Made by a program: the position numbers and the translations under genes. Source: Pseudomonas morbosilactucae (GTDB lineage Bacteria; Pseudomonadota; Gammaproteobacteria; Pseudomonadales; Pseudomonadaceae). Taken from it: DNA of 61,944 bases. The notes under the pieces were generated by a model. The model searched no databases and was not told the origin of the DNA. It saw only the letters and a program-made list of their open reading frames with translations. The stretch lies in contig NZ_JALQCW010000048.1 of NCBI RefSeq assembly GCF_023241715.1, positions 1-61,944 on the forward strand. Direction: 5' to 3'. Shown here piece by piece: positions 44,545 through 53,565 of the stretch; positions within the stretch are counted from its first letter, which is position 1, and each line of letters begins with the position of its first letter.

Positions 44545-45363
44545 ATGGCTGAAGCCCTTTCCTTGCCGCCGGTGCCTGAACCGCCCCGGGGCGAGCGCTT
44601 GAAAAACAAGGTGGTGTTGCTCACCGGTGGCGCCCAAGGCATTGGCGAGGCGATCGTCGCCTGCTTCGCCGCGCAGCAGGCCAAACTGGTGATCAGTGAC
44701 ATCCAGGCGGAGAAGGTCGAAGCCGTGGCCGCCCATTGGCGGGAACAGGGCGCCGATGTCCAGGCGCTGCGGGCCGATGTTTCCTCCCAGCAGGACCTCA
44801 ATGCTCTGGCCGCCATGGCCATGGAACTGCACGGACGGATCGATGTGCTGGTCAACTGCGCCGGGGTCAATGTGTTCCGCGATCCCCTGCAGATGACCGA
44901 GGAAGACTGGCGTCGCTGCTTTGCCATTGACCTGGACGGCGCCTGGTATGGCTGCAAGGCGGTCCTGCCGCAGATGATCGAGCAGGGCGTGGGCAGCATC
45001 ATCAACATCGCTTCCACCCATTCGACGAACATCATTCCCGGCTGCTTCCCCTACCCGGTGGCCAAGCACGGCCTGCTCGGCCTGACGCGGGCCCTGGGCA
45101 TCGAGTACGCGCCCAAGGGCGTGCGCGTCAATGCCATTGCCCCGGGTTACATCGAAACCCAGTTGAACGTCGATTACTGGAACGGTTTTGCCGATCCCCA
45201 TGCCGAGCGTCAGCGTGCCCTGGACCTGCACCCGCCGCGGCGTATCGGCCAGCCCATTGAAGTGGCGATGACGGCGGTGTTCCTGGCCAGCGATGAAGCA
45301 CCGTTTATCAACGCCTCGTGCATCACCATCGATGGTGGTCGCTCGGTGCTGTACCACGATTGA
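44545..45363 (+). CDS. SDR-family aldose 1-dehydrogenase (galactose/arabinose type)
   Basis: 272 residues from the ATG at 44545, with CAGGAG 10 bases before it. NAD(P)-binding TGGAQGIGE (about 30-38), NCAG, Ser in INIAST and the YPVAK Tyr-Lys catalytic pair. It probably oxidises an aldose to the lactone; place beside a lactonase and araFGH supports this, the sugar being inferred. An in-frame ATG at 44386 would add 53 residues of unlike, low-quality sequence and is rejected. It lies about 210 bases downstream of the shared promoter. Confidence 0.82.
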   Translation: MAEALSLPPVPEPPRGERLKNKVVLLTGGAQGIGEAIVACFAAQQAKLVISDIQAEKVEAVAAHWREQGADVQALRADVSSQQDLNALAAMAMELHGRIDVLVNCAGVNVFRDPLQMTEEDWRRCFAIDLDGAWYGCKAVLPQMIEQGVGSIINIASTHSTNIIPGCFPYPVAKHGLLGLTRALGIEYAPKGVRVNAIAPGYIETQLNVDYWNGFADPHAERQRALDLHPPRRIGQPIEVAMTAVFLASDEAPFINASCITIDGGRSVLYHD

Positions 45364-45517
45364 GTCGGTGCCGATTTCAGGGCATGGGTCTGCCTGAAAT
45401 TTAATGATCATATGATATGACTATTGCTTTGCTGCAGTGACGGCTCCCACCGGGGGCGTACGGGTCAGGTGACCCAGCTGGACGTTGTTGGCTTTCAATA
45501 AAAATAAGGAGTGAGCT
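45364..45517 (+). promoter_or_regulatory. SDR-araF gap with hairpin and palindromic operator-like site
   Basis: ATTTCAGG (45373-45380) and CCTGAAAT (45393-45400) form a hairpin that may reduce readthrough from the SDR gene. The perfect palindrome ATCATATGAT (45407-45416) follows and matches the site in front of the gntR gene in 9 of 10 positions, so araFGH may have its own regulated start. AAGGAGTGAGCT before 45518 is the araF ribosome site. Confidence 0.45.
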
Positions 45518-46522
45518 ATGAATCGTCGTCGTGGGATCCGTTCCCTGTGTCACGCCGCCCTGGCGGTCACCGCGTTCAGCCTGAGCAGCAGCCTGCTGGC
45601 GGCCGAAGCAGTGAAAATCGGTTTTCTGGTCAAGCAGGCGGAAGAGCCCTGGTTCCAGACCGAGTGGGCCTTTGCGGAAAAAGCCGCCAAGGACAAGGGC
45701 TTTACCCTGATCAAGATCGCCGTGCCTGACGGTGAGAAGACTCTTTCTGCCATCGATAGCCTGGCGGCCAACGGCGCCAAGGGGTTTGTCATCTGCCCGC
45801 CGGACGTGTCCCTGGGTCCGGCAATCATGGCCAAGGCCAAGCTCAATGACCTCAAGGTAATGGCGGTGGACGACCGCTTCGTCGACGCCAACGGCAAGTT
45901 CATGGAAGAGGTGCCGTACTTGGGCATGGCGGCCTTTGAGGTGGGCCAGAAGCAAGGCAACGCCATGGCCACCGAAGCCAAGAAACGTGGTTGGGACTGG
46001 AAGGACACCTACGCGGTGATCAATACCTTCAACGAGCTGGACACCGGTAAGAAACGTACCGACGGTTCAGTCAAATCCCTCAAGGATGCCGGTTTGCCCG
46101 AGGCCCATATCATCTACGCGGCGCTCAAGACCCTGGACGTGCCGGGCAGCATGGACGCCACCAACTCGGCGCTGGTGAAACTCCCCGGCGCGGCGAAGAA
46201 CTTGATCATCGGCGGGATGAACGACAACACCGTGCTCGGCGGCGTGCGCGCCACGGAAAGCGCCGGCTTTGCTGCGGCCAATGTGATCGGCATTGGCATC
46301 AACGGCACCGATGCCATCGGCGAGCTGAAAAAACCCAACAGCGGTTTCTTCGGTTCCATGCTGCCCAGCCCGCACATCGAGGGCTACAACACCGCGAGCA
46401 TGATGTTCGAGTGGGTCACCACCGGCAAAGAACCGCCCAAGTACACCGCCATGGATGACGTCACCCTGATCACCCGGGAGAACTTCAAGCAGGAGCTGGA
46501 AAAGATCGGCTTGTGGAATTGA
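45518..46522 (+). CDS. araF: L-arabinose-type sugar-binding protein AraF
   Basis: 334 residues with an N-terminal signal peptide (cut after SSLLAAEA). The mature part follows E. coli AraF closely: GFLVKQAEEPWFQTEW, KIAVPDGEKTL, VICPPD, AVDDRFV, GMNDNTVLGGVRATE and LPSPHIEGY. It is a periplasmic ABC-importer receptor that binds L-arabinose and, in E. coli, also D-galactose and fucose. Clustering with galactose-pathway genes makes D-galactose equally likely as the substrate. Confidence 0.93.
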   Translation: MNRRRGIRSLCHAALAVTAFSLSSSLLAAEAVKIGFLVKQAEEPWFQTEWAFAEKAAKDKGFTLIKIAVPDGEKTLSAIDSLAANGAKGFVICPPDVSLGPAIMAKAKLNDLKVMAVDDRFVDANGKFMEEVPYLGMAAFEVGQKQGNAMATEAKKRGWDWKDTYAVINTFNELDTGKKRTDGSVKSLKDAGLPEAHIIYAALKTLDVPGSMDATNSALVKLPGAAKNLIIGGMNDNTVLGGVRATESAGFAAANVIGIGINGTDAIGELKKPNSGFFGSMLPSPHIEGYNTASMMFEWVTTGKEPPKYTAMDDVTLITRENFKQELEKIGLWN

Positions 46523-46597
46523 CCGCCGAGGGCTTCGACAGGGGCCCGGCAACGGGCCCGATCAACGGGTGAAGAGGCGACAGGGCGAGGAGGCATT

Positions 46598-48130
46598 ATG
46601 CACGCGCAAACAAGCAGCCCGGCTGCGGCTGGGCCGGGCGGCAGCCTGAGTTTCAAAGGTATCGGCAAGCGTTTTCCCGGGGTTCAGGCCCTGGCCGACA
46701 TCAGTTTTGTGGCCCATCCGGGCACGGTGCATGCGCTGATGGGGGAGAACGGCGCGGGCAAGTCCACGCTGTTGAAGATTCTCGGCGGGGCCTATGCACC
46801 CAGTAGCGGCCATTTGCAGATCGGCGAACAGACGCTGAGTTTCAAATCCACCGCACAGAGCATCGCCAGCGGTGTGGCGGTGATTCACCAGGAACTGCAC
46901 CTGGTGCCGGAAATGACCGTGGCCGAGAACCTGTTTCTTGGTCACCTGCCGTCGCGCTTCGGCCTGGTCAAGGGCGGTGAGCTGCGGCGCAAGGCCCTGG
47001 CATTGCTCAAAGGCCTGGCCGATGAAATCGACCCCCAGGACAAGGTTGGTCGCCTGTCCCTGGGGCAGCGGCAACTGGTGGAAATCGCCAAGGCGCTGTC
47101 CCGTGGCGCCCATGTGATTGCCTTCGACGAGCCTACCAGCAGCCTCTCGGCGCGGGAGATTGAGCGCTTGATGGGGATCATCGGGCGCCTGCGTGAAGAG
47201 GGCAAAGTGGTGCTGTACGTCTCTCACCGCATGGAGGAGGTGTTCCGCATCTGCGACGCGGTGACGGTGTTCAAGGACGGCCGCTACGTGCGCACCTTCG
47301 AGCAGATGAGCGAGCTGAGCCACGACCAGTTGGTGACCTGCATGGTCGGTCGGGATATCCAGGACATCTACGATTATCGTCCCCGCGAACAGGGCCCGGT
47401 CAGCCTTAAGGTCGACGGCCTGTTGGGCCCGGGGCTGCGCGAGCCGGTGAGTTTTGCCGTGCACCAGGGCGAGATTCTCGGCCTGTTCGGCCTGGTGGGT
47501 GCCGGGCGTACCGAGTTGCTGCGGTTACTCAGTGGCCTGTCGCGCCAGAGCGCCGGCCGCCTGGAGTTGTCGGGGCAGCCGCTGACCTTGCGCTCTCCCC
47601 GTGACGCCATCGGTGCCGGCATCCTGCTGTGCCCCGAGGACCGCAAGAAGGAAGGCATCCTGCCGCTGGCCAGCGTCGCCGAGAACATCAACATCAGCGC
47701 CCGCGGTGCTCACTCCGCCCTGGGCTGCCTGCTGCGTGGCGACTGGGAACGGGGCAACGCCGACAAACAGATCAAGGCCCTGAAAGTGAAGACCCCGTCG
47801 CCCGGGCAGAAAATCATGTACCTGTCCGGCGGCAATCAGCAAAAGGCCATTTTGGGTCGCTGGCTGTCGATGCCGATGAAGGTCCTGTTGCTGGACGAGC
47901 CGACCCGGGGCATCGACATCGGCGCCAAGGCCGAGATCTACCAGATCATCCATAACCTGGCCGCCAGCGGCATTGCGGTGATTGTGGTGTCCAGCGACCT
48001 GATGGAAGTCATGGGCATTGCCGACCGCATCCTGGTGCTCTGTGAGGGCGCGGTACGCGGCGAGTTGCCCCGTGCCGAAGCCAATGAATCCAACCTGCTG
48101 CACATGGCTTTGCCCCGCCAGCGCGGCTAA
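46598..48130 (+). CDS. araG: arabinose-type ABC importer ATPase AraG
   Basis: 510 residues with two ABC domains, as in E. coli AraG (504). First domain: Walker A GENGAGKST (near 50), signature LSLGQRQLVE, Walker B VIAFDEPTSS. Second: a degenerate Walker A GLVGAGRTEL, then LSGGNQQKA and LLLDEPTRGID. The ATG at 46598 follows GGCGAGGAGG. Energises import of the sugar bound by AraF. Confidence 0.95.
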   Translation: MHAQTSSPAAAGPGGSLSFKGIGKRFPGVQALADISFVAHPGTVHALMGENGAGKSTLLKILGGAYAPSSGHLQIGEQTLSFKSTAQSIASGVAVIHQELHLVPEMTVAENLFLGHLPSRFGLVKGGELRRKALALLKGLADEIDPQDKVGRLSLGQRQLVEIAKALSRGAHVIAFDEPTSSLSAREIERLMGIIGRLREEGKVVLYVSHRMEEVFRICDAVTVFKDGRYVRTFEQMSELSHDQLVTCMVGRDIQDIYDYRPREQGPVSLKVDGLLGPGLREPVSFAVHQGEILGLFGLVGAGRTELLRLLSGLSRQSAGRLELSGQPLTLRSPRDAIGAGILLCPEDRKKEGILPLASVAENINISARGAHSALGCLLRGDWERGNADKQIKALKVKTPSPGQKIMYLSGGNQQKAILGRWLSMPMKVLLLDEPTRGIDIGAKAEIYQIIHNLAASGIAVIVVSSDLMEVMGIADRILVLCEGAVRGELPRAEANESNLLHMALPRQRG

Positions 48131-48155
48131 GGCCCTGGTGAACCAAGAGGTGTCT

Positions 48156-49124
48156 ATGAATACGCAAAACACAACCCTGGATGCGCCGCGCAAAAGCCTC
48201 AACCTGCGACGCTTTTTCGATGACTGGGTGATGCTGCTGGCGGCCCTGGGGATTTTTGTCCTCTGCACCCTGTTGATCGACAACTTCCTCTCGCCCCTGA
48301 ACATGCGTGGCCTGGGGCTGGCGATTTCCACCACCGGGATCGCCGCCTGCACCATGCTCTATTGCCTGGCGTCCGGGCACTTCGACCTTTCCGTCGGCTC
48401 GGTCATCGCTTGCGCCGGGGTCGTCGCGGCGGTGGTGATGCGGGCCACCAACAGCGTGTTCCTCGGGGTCAGCGCGGCGCTGCTGATGGGGCTGATCGTG
48501 GGCCTGATCAACGGTATCGTCATCGCCAAGCTGCGGGTCAACGCATTGATTACGACGTTGGCGACTATGCAGATCGTCCGCGGCCTGGCCTACATCTTTG
48601 CCGACGGCAAGGCTGTGGGCGTGTCCCAGGAAAGCTTCTTCGTCTTCGGCAACGGCCAACTGTTCGGTGTGCCGGTACCGATCCTGATCACCCTGGTGTG
48701 TTTCGTGTTCTTCGGCTGGCTGCTCAACTACACCACCTACGGGCGCAACACCATGGCCATCGGCGGCAATCAGGAAGCGGCGTTGCTGGCTGGGGTCAAC
48801 GTGGACCGCACGAAGATCATCATTTTCGCCGTCCACGGGCTGATTGGCGCCTTGGCCGGGGTGATTCTCGCCTCGCGCATGACCTCGGGCCAGCCGATGA
48901 TCGGCCAGGGCTTCGAGCTGACGGTGATTTCTGCCTGTGTACTGGGCGGTGTGTCCCTGAGTGGCGGGATTGGCATGATTCGTCACGTGATCGCCGGGGT
49001 GCTGATTCTGGCGATCATCGAGAACGCCATGAACCTGAAGAATATCGATACCTTCTATCAGTACGTGATTCGCGGTTCGATCCTCCTTCTGGCGGTGGTG
49101 ATCGACCGTCTGAAACAGCGCTAG
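48156..49124 (+). CDS. araH: arabinose-type ABC importer permease AraH
   Basis: 322 residues from the ATG at 48156 (MNTQNTTLDAP), with AAGAGG upstream. Eight to ten membrane helices; GHFDLSVGSVIA and GRNTMAIGGNQEAALLAGV are monosaccharide-permease motifs that contact the ATPase. Last gene of the operon; 158 bases without a terminator follow. Confidence 0.93.
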   Translation: MNTQNTTLDAPRKSLNLRRFFDDWVMLLAALGIFVLCTLLIDNFLSPLNMRGLGLAISTTGIAACTMLYCLASGHFDLSVGSVIACAGVVAAVVMRATNSVFLGVSAALLMGLIVGLINGIVIAKLRVNALITTLATMQIVRGLAYIFADGKAVGVSQESFFVFGNGQLFGVPVPILITLVCFVFFGWLLNYTTYGRNTMAIGGNQEAALLAGVNVDRTKIIIFAVHGLIGALAGVILASRMTSGQPMIGQGFELTVISACVLGGVSLSGGIGMIRHVIAGVLILAIIENAMNLKNIDTFYQYVIRGSILLLAVVIDRLKQR

Positions 49125-49270
49125 TCCGGCCTTCTCCAGTATATCGCTCGGTCCTGCCAAGCAGGGCTGGGTTGATACCGCTCAGTGTTTTCCGGCGTCC
49201 TGCCGGTTATTTTTCTTGGATGACTGAATAAATTTGTTGCTGAAGCCGATACTTTTCAGCTTCAATTTGT

Positions 49271-49286
49271 ACATGATTAAACATGT
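49271..49286. promoter_or_regulatory. inverted repeat over the start of the UTRA-type gntR
   Basis: ACATG and CATGT are perfect arms with 6 bases between, the right arm holding the start codon ATG (49283-49285). A longer imperfect repeat, GCTGAA (49238-49243) with TTCAGC (49255-49260), lies upstream. No Shine-Dalgarno is seen. Either repeat could be the regulator's own operator. Confidence 0.4.
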
Positions 49287-49987
49287 CCGATTCGATAAAA
49301 AAAACACGGGTGGTCGACGAACTGATTCGACGCATCGAGAGCGGCCTCATGGAGGACGGTTTCCTGCTACCGGGTGAGCACCAGTTGGCTGAAGAATTCG
49401 GTGTCAGCCGCGGCACCTTGCGTGAGGCCCTGGCCGAGCTCAAGCGCCGCAAGTACATCGCCACGCAAAGCGGTGTGGGCTCCATCGTCACCTTCGACGG
49501 TGTGATCCTCGACCAAGGCAACGGTTGGGCCCAGGCCCTGGCTGACACCGGTGCCCTGATCAACACTGAAGTGCTGCGCCTGGAAGCGGTGCAACGGCCG
49601 GACCTGCTCAGCCGCTTCGGCACTGACCAGTTCATCGCCCTGGATCGCCGTCGACGCTCCACCGACGGTTCTGTGGTGTCCCTCGAACGTTCGTTGATGC
49701 CTGCCACGGGCGGCCTGGAAAGCCTGCCCCGCGTCGGCCTGATCGATAACTCCCTGACCATCACCCTGGCCGCCTATGGCTATATCGGCGAGCGTGGCGA
49801 CCAGTGGATCGGTGCCGAGCCGTTGAACGCCGAACAGGCCGCACTGCTCGGTCGACCAGTGGGCACGGTGTTCCTCAAGGCCTTGCGCACCACCTACGAC
49901 CGCCAGGACCGGTTCATGGAGCAGGTGGAGAGTTTTCTCGACCCCGTGCATTTTCGTCTGCACCTGCAATTCGGGGCGCAGAAATGA
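49283..49987 (+). CDS. GntR/UTRA-family (HutC-like) transcriptional regulator
   Basis: 234 residues: GntR winged helix (residues about 8-72, with FGVSRGTLREALAEL) and a UTRA ligand domain (about 90-230). UTRA regulators usually sense a substrate or an early product of the operon they head. It overlaps the next gene by 4 bases and so is translated together with the ADP-ribosylglycohydrolase-fold enzyme. It probably controls the four-gene unit to 53516. Confidence 0.88.
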   Translation: MSDSIKKTRVVDELIRRIESGLMEDGFLLPGEHQLAEEFGVSRGTLREALAELKRRKYIATQSGVGSIVTFDGVILDQGNGWAQALADTGALINTEVLRLEAVQRPDLLSRFGTDQFIALDRRRRSTDGSVVSLERSLMPATGGLESLPRVGLIDNSLTITLAAYGYIGERGDQWIGAEPLNAEQAALLGRPVGTVFLKALRTTYDRQDRFMEQVESFLDPVHFRLHLQFGAQK

Positions 49988-50982
49988 CCCCGCTCAATCG
50001 CGCCCTCGGCGCGTTCTACGGCCTGGCCTTGGGAGATGCCTTGGGCATGCCGACCCAGTCCTTGAGCCGCGCACAGATCCAGCAGCGCTTTGGCGCCATC
50101 AGCGGCCTGGAAGACGCCGGCCCCGACCAGCCGATTGCCGCCAACATGCCCAAGGGCTCGATCACCGATGACACCGAGCAAGCGATCCTGGTGGGCCAGT
50201 TGCTGATCGACGGCCAGGGCCGGATTGAACCGGCATTGCTGGCCCAGCGCCTGATCGAATGGGAGGCGGTGATGCAGGCCAAAGGCTCGCAAGACCTGCT
50301 GGGCCCTTCGACCAAACGCGCCATCGAGATGATTCTCGCCGGCCATTCTCCTGAAGAATCGGGGCGCTATGGCACCACCAACGGCGCCGCGATGCGCATC
50401 ACGCCGGTGGGCATCGCCGCCGATGTGGACCAAGGGCCTGCCTTTATCCAGGCCGTGGTTCAGGCCTGCCAGGTGACGCACAACACGACCTTGGGCATTT
50501 CCAGCGCGGCGGCAGTGGCGGCGGTGGTCTCGGCCGGCATCAACGGCGTGCCGCTGCTCGACGCCCTGCAAGTGGGCGTGCAAGTGGCCCAGCAAGCCGA
50601 GGCCCATGGGCATTGGGTCGCCGGTGGACGCATCGCCACGCGCATCAGTTGGGCGCGGACCCTGAGTGTGGAGAGCGACAAGGCGTTGCTCGCCGACCTG
50701 CTGTATGACGTGATCGGTACCTCCGTGGCCTCCCAGGAGTCGGTGGTGGTGTCCTTTGCCTTGGCGCAGCAGGTGGCCATGGGTGAACTCCAGGCCTTCG
50801 AGGCCCTGTGCATGGCCGCCAGCCTGGGTGGCGACACCGACACCATTGCCGCGATACTCGGGGCGATGCTCGGCGCGTGCCTGGGGTTGGAGTGCTGGCC
50901 CACCGACCTGGTCGAGCAGGTCAAGCAGGTCAACGACCTGGACCTTCAGCCGCTGGTGCAGGGGCTACTGGCCCTGCGCTGA
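49984..50982 (+). CDS. ADP-ribosylglycohydrolase-family enzyme
   Basis: 332 residues from the ATG at 49984, overlapping the regulator stop. N-terminal GAFYGLALGDALGMP, metal-site TDDTEQA (near residue 60) and GGDTDTIAAI (near 280) are the two-magnesium motifs of the ARH/DraG fold, all intact. Known members cut ADP-ribose from proteins or small molecules. Here the partners are an NCS1 base/nucleoside permease and a PfkB sugar kinase, so the real substrate is more likely a small N-riboside taken up from outside; this is inference. Confidence 0.88.
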   Translation: MTPLNRALGAFYGLALGDALGMPTQSLSRAQIQQRFGAISGLEDAGPDQPIAANMPKGSITDDTEQAILVGQLLIDGQGRIEPALLAQRLIEWEAVMQAKGSQDLLGPSTKRAIEMILAGHSPEESGRYGTTNGAAMRITPVGIAADVDQGPAFIQAVVQACQVTHNTTLGISSAAAVAAVVSAGINGVPLLDALQVGVQVAQQAEAHGHWVAGGRIATRISWARTLSVESDKALLADLLYDVIGTSVASQESVVVSFALAQQVAMGELQAFEALCMAASLGGDTDTIAAILGAMLGACLGLECWPTDLVEQVKQVNDLDLQPLVQGLLALR

Positions 50983-51130
50983 GGCAAGCGCCGACCGGCC
51001 GGCCCCGCGCGGGCCCGGCGGGCGGCAAACAATTGGCAATGGAATGCACTGCAATGGCGAGGACTGCCAGGATGCTGATCAACTTCCGTAATTGCCTACA
51101 ACCATAACAACGGCAACAGGAGCAGGTTTC

Positions 51131-52597
51131 ATGAGTTCACAGAGCATCGGACAAAGCGCCGGGCAATTGGAGACCCGGGGGATCGAACCGGTACCGGAAG
51201 GCGAATGCAACGGCCATCCGCTGCAACTGTTCTGGGTCTGGTTCGCCGCCAACATCAGCATCCTCGGCCTACCGCTGGGGGCGACCCTGGTGGCCTTTCG
51301 CGGGATGGCGATCTGGCAGGCGGTCATCGTGGCGATCCTCGGCGCGGCGGGCTCCTTTGCCGTGGTGGGGATCATCTCAATTGCCGGGCGCCGCGGTCGC
51401 GCGCCCAGCCTGACCCTGTCACGGGCGATCTTCGGCGTGCGGGGCAATATCGGCCCGACCCTGGTGTCGCTGATGTCGCGCCTGGGCTGGGAAACCGTCA
51501 ACACCACCACCGCGGCCTTCGTGCTGCTGTCCTTGTGTTCCATCCTGTTCAACTCGCCTGTGCAAGCCAAAAGCGCACCGCTGCTGACCTTGCTGTTCAT
51601 CGGCATTTTCGTGCTGCTGACCCTGGCGGTTTCCGGGCTGGGCCACGCCACGCTGCTGGTGATCCAGAAGTGGGCCACCTACGTCTTCGGGGCCCTGAAC
51701 CTGCTGGTGGGCGGCTTCCTTTGCGCCACCATCGATTGGACCGCAGTGTTCAACGCCACCCCGGCGCCCCTCAGCGCCATGATCATTGGCGTCGGCACCA
51801 TGGCCGCGGGCACCGGCATCGGTTGGGCCAATGCCGGCGCAGACATGTCCCGCTACCAGCACCGCAGCGTCAAGGCGGCGCGCCTGGTGGCTTCGGCCGC
51901 ATTCGGCGCCGGTATTCCCTTGGTGCTGTTGATCACCCTGGGTGGCTTGCTGTCGGTGGGCAATAACGACCTGGCCTCGGCCACGGACCCGATCATCGCC
52001 ATTCGCGACATGCTGCCGACCTGGATGGCCGTGCCGTACCTGATCACCGCATTCGGTGGCCTGCTGCTGTCGAACAACCTCTCGGTGTATTCCGCCGGCC
52101 TCACCACCTTGACCCTGGGGCTCAAGGTCAAGCGCTTGCACGCAGTCGTGGTGGACATCGTGGCGATCTTTGCCGGCTCGATTTACTTCATGCTGATTGC
52201 CGAGAGCTTCTACGGGCCCTTCATTACCTTCATCTCCTTGCTGGCGGTGCCGATCACCGCGTGGGTGGGGATTTTCGTGGTCGACCTGATTCATCGCCAT
52301 TACTACAGCCCCAAGGACCTGCTGGATGTCAGCCCGAGCAGCGCCTACTGGTATCGCGGCGGCGTGGAGTGGCGCGCCTTCGGTGCCTGGGCCCTGGCCA
52401 TTGTCCTGGGTTTCAGTTTCACCACCATCGGCACCACGGCCGAAAACACCTGGTTCGCCGGCCCCTTGGCCGACTCCTGGCTGGGCCATAACGGCCTCGG
52501 CTGGATCGTCACCTTCCTGGTCGCCGGTGGGGTTTACGGCCTGCTGGGCGGGGCCCGGGATCGCCGTGCCGGGTTGATCGAGAATGCCCATGCCTAG
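51131..52597 (+). CDS. NCS1-family (cytosine/purine/nucleoside) permease
   Basis: 488 residues, about 12 membrane helices. The N-terminal GIEPVPEGECNGHP and the FWVWFAANIS opening of helix 1, then GRAPSLTLSRAIFG in the helix 3 region, are NCS1 traits (CodB/purine-permease branch). It imports a nucleobase-like or nucleoside-like compound with a cation. The ATG at 51131 follows ACAGGAG. It overlaps the kinase gene by 14 bases. The 148-base gap before it has a GC-rich hairpin (GGCCC-CGCGC-GGGCC, 51001-51015). Confidence 0.88.
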   Translation: MSSQSIGQSAGQLETRGIEPVPEGECNGHPLQLFWVWFAANISILGLPLGATLVAFRGMAIWQAVIVAILGAAGSFAVVGIISIAGRRGRAPSLTLSRAIFGVRGNIGPTLVSLMSRLGWETVNTTTAAFVLLSLCSILFNSPVQAKSAPLLTLLFIGIFVLLTLAVSGLGHATLLVIQKWATYVFGALNLLVGGFLCATIDWTAVFNATPAPLSAMIIGVGTMAAGTGIGWANAGADMSRYQHRSVKAARLVASAAFGAGIPLVLLITLGGLLSVGNNDLASATDPIIAIRDMLPTWMAVPYLITAFGGLLLSNNLSVYSAGLTTLTLGLKVKRLHAVVVDIVAIFAGSIYFMLIAESFYGPFITFISLLAVPITAWVGIFVVDLIHRHYYSPKDLLDVSPSSAYWYRGGVEWRAFGAWALAIVLGFSFTTIGTTAENTWFAGPLADSWLGHNGLGWIVTFLVAGGVYGLLGGARDRRAGLIENAHA

Positions 52598-53516
52598 ATT
52601 GCTGCACAGCGGCCAGGTGATCGTCGACCTGGTCATGGCCGTGGACCATTTGCCCTGTTCCGGGGGGGACGTGCTGGCGCAATCCGCCCGTTTTGAAACC
52701 GGTGGCGGCTTTAACGTGATGGCCGCGGCGGCGCGCAATGGCTTGCCGGTGCTGTACCTGGGGCGCCACGGTCAGGGCCGTTTCGGCGACCTGGCTCGGG
52801 CGGCGATGCACGCCGAAGGCATCCAGGCCAGCCTCGGCCCCAGCGTGCACCGGGATACCGGTTTGTGCGTGGCCCTGACCGAAGCCTCGACCGAGCGCAG
52901 CTTTATTTCCCACATTGGCGTCGAGGGCGAGCTGAGCGCCGAGGACTTGGCGGGTGTGCAGGTGGCGGCTGACGACTATGTCTACGTCAGTGGCTACAGC
53001 CTGCTGCTGGCGGACAAGGCCCAGGCTTTGCTCGACTGGCTGGCCGCCTTGCCCCGGGAGGTGTATGTGGTTTTCGATCCCGGACCGCTGGTGGATTCGG
53101 CGGATGGTTCGTTGATGGCGGCGTTGTTGCCGAGGGTCGACCTCTGGACCAGCAACGCTATCGAAGCCCAGCAATTTACCGGCGCCCAGGACATCGCCGG
53201 CGCCTTGCTGCGGCTGCAGGACCTGCTGCCGGCCGGGGCGCTGCTGGTGGTGCGTGATGGTCCTCAGGGGTGCTGGATCTCTCGCCAGGGCCGGACCGAG
53301 CATGTGCCGGGGTTCAAGGTCGAGGCGCTGGACAGCAATGGCGCAGGCGATGCCCATGCCGGGGTGTTGATTGCCGGGCTGGCCCAGGGCCTGGAGCCGT
53401 TGCTGGCGGCGCGTCGGGCCAACGCGGCGGCGGCGCTGGCGGTGACCCGACGCGGTCCAGCCACCGCGCCGGGCACGGCACAGGTGGATGAGTTGCTGGC
53501 TGGCGTGGGTGCCTGA
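52584..53516 (+). CDS. PfkB-family carbohydrate/nucleoside kinase
   Basis: 310 residues (or 308 from the second ATG at 52590). GGGFNVMAAAARNG near residue 40 is the sugar-site signature; the C-terminal SNGAGDAHAG carries the anion hole and catalytic Asp of the ribokinase fold. It overlaps the NCS1 permease end. In this operon it should phosphorylate either the imported riboside or the ribose set free by the ARH-fold enzyme. Confidence 0.9.
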   Translation: MPMPRLLHSGQVIVDLVMAVDHLPCSGGDVLAQSARFETGGGFNVMAAAARNGLPVLYLGRHGQGRFGDLARAAMHAEGIQASLGPSVHRDTGLCVALTEASTERSFISHIGVEGELSAEDLAGVQVAADDYVYVSGYSLLLADKAQALLDWLAALPREVYVVFDPGPLVDSADGSLMAALLPRVDLWTSNAIEAQQFTGAQDIAGALLRLQDLLPAGALLVVRDGPQGCWISRQGRTEHVPGFKVEALDSNGAGDAHAGVLIAGLAQGLEPLLAARRANAAAALAVTRRGPATAPGTAQVDELLAGVGA

Positions 53517-53565
53517 CTGGACGCCTGATTGAAGAGCCAGCCCTCAAGCAGGCGCCACGGCTGAA

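Noticed and set aside
51001..51015. GC-rich hairpin between the ARH and NCS1 genes as a terminator
   Set aside because: It is not followed by a T-run; it may stabilise mRNA or be chance in GC-rich DNA.
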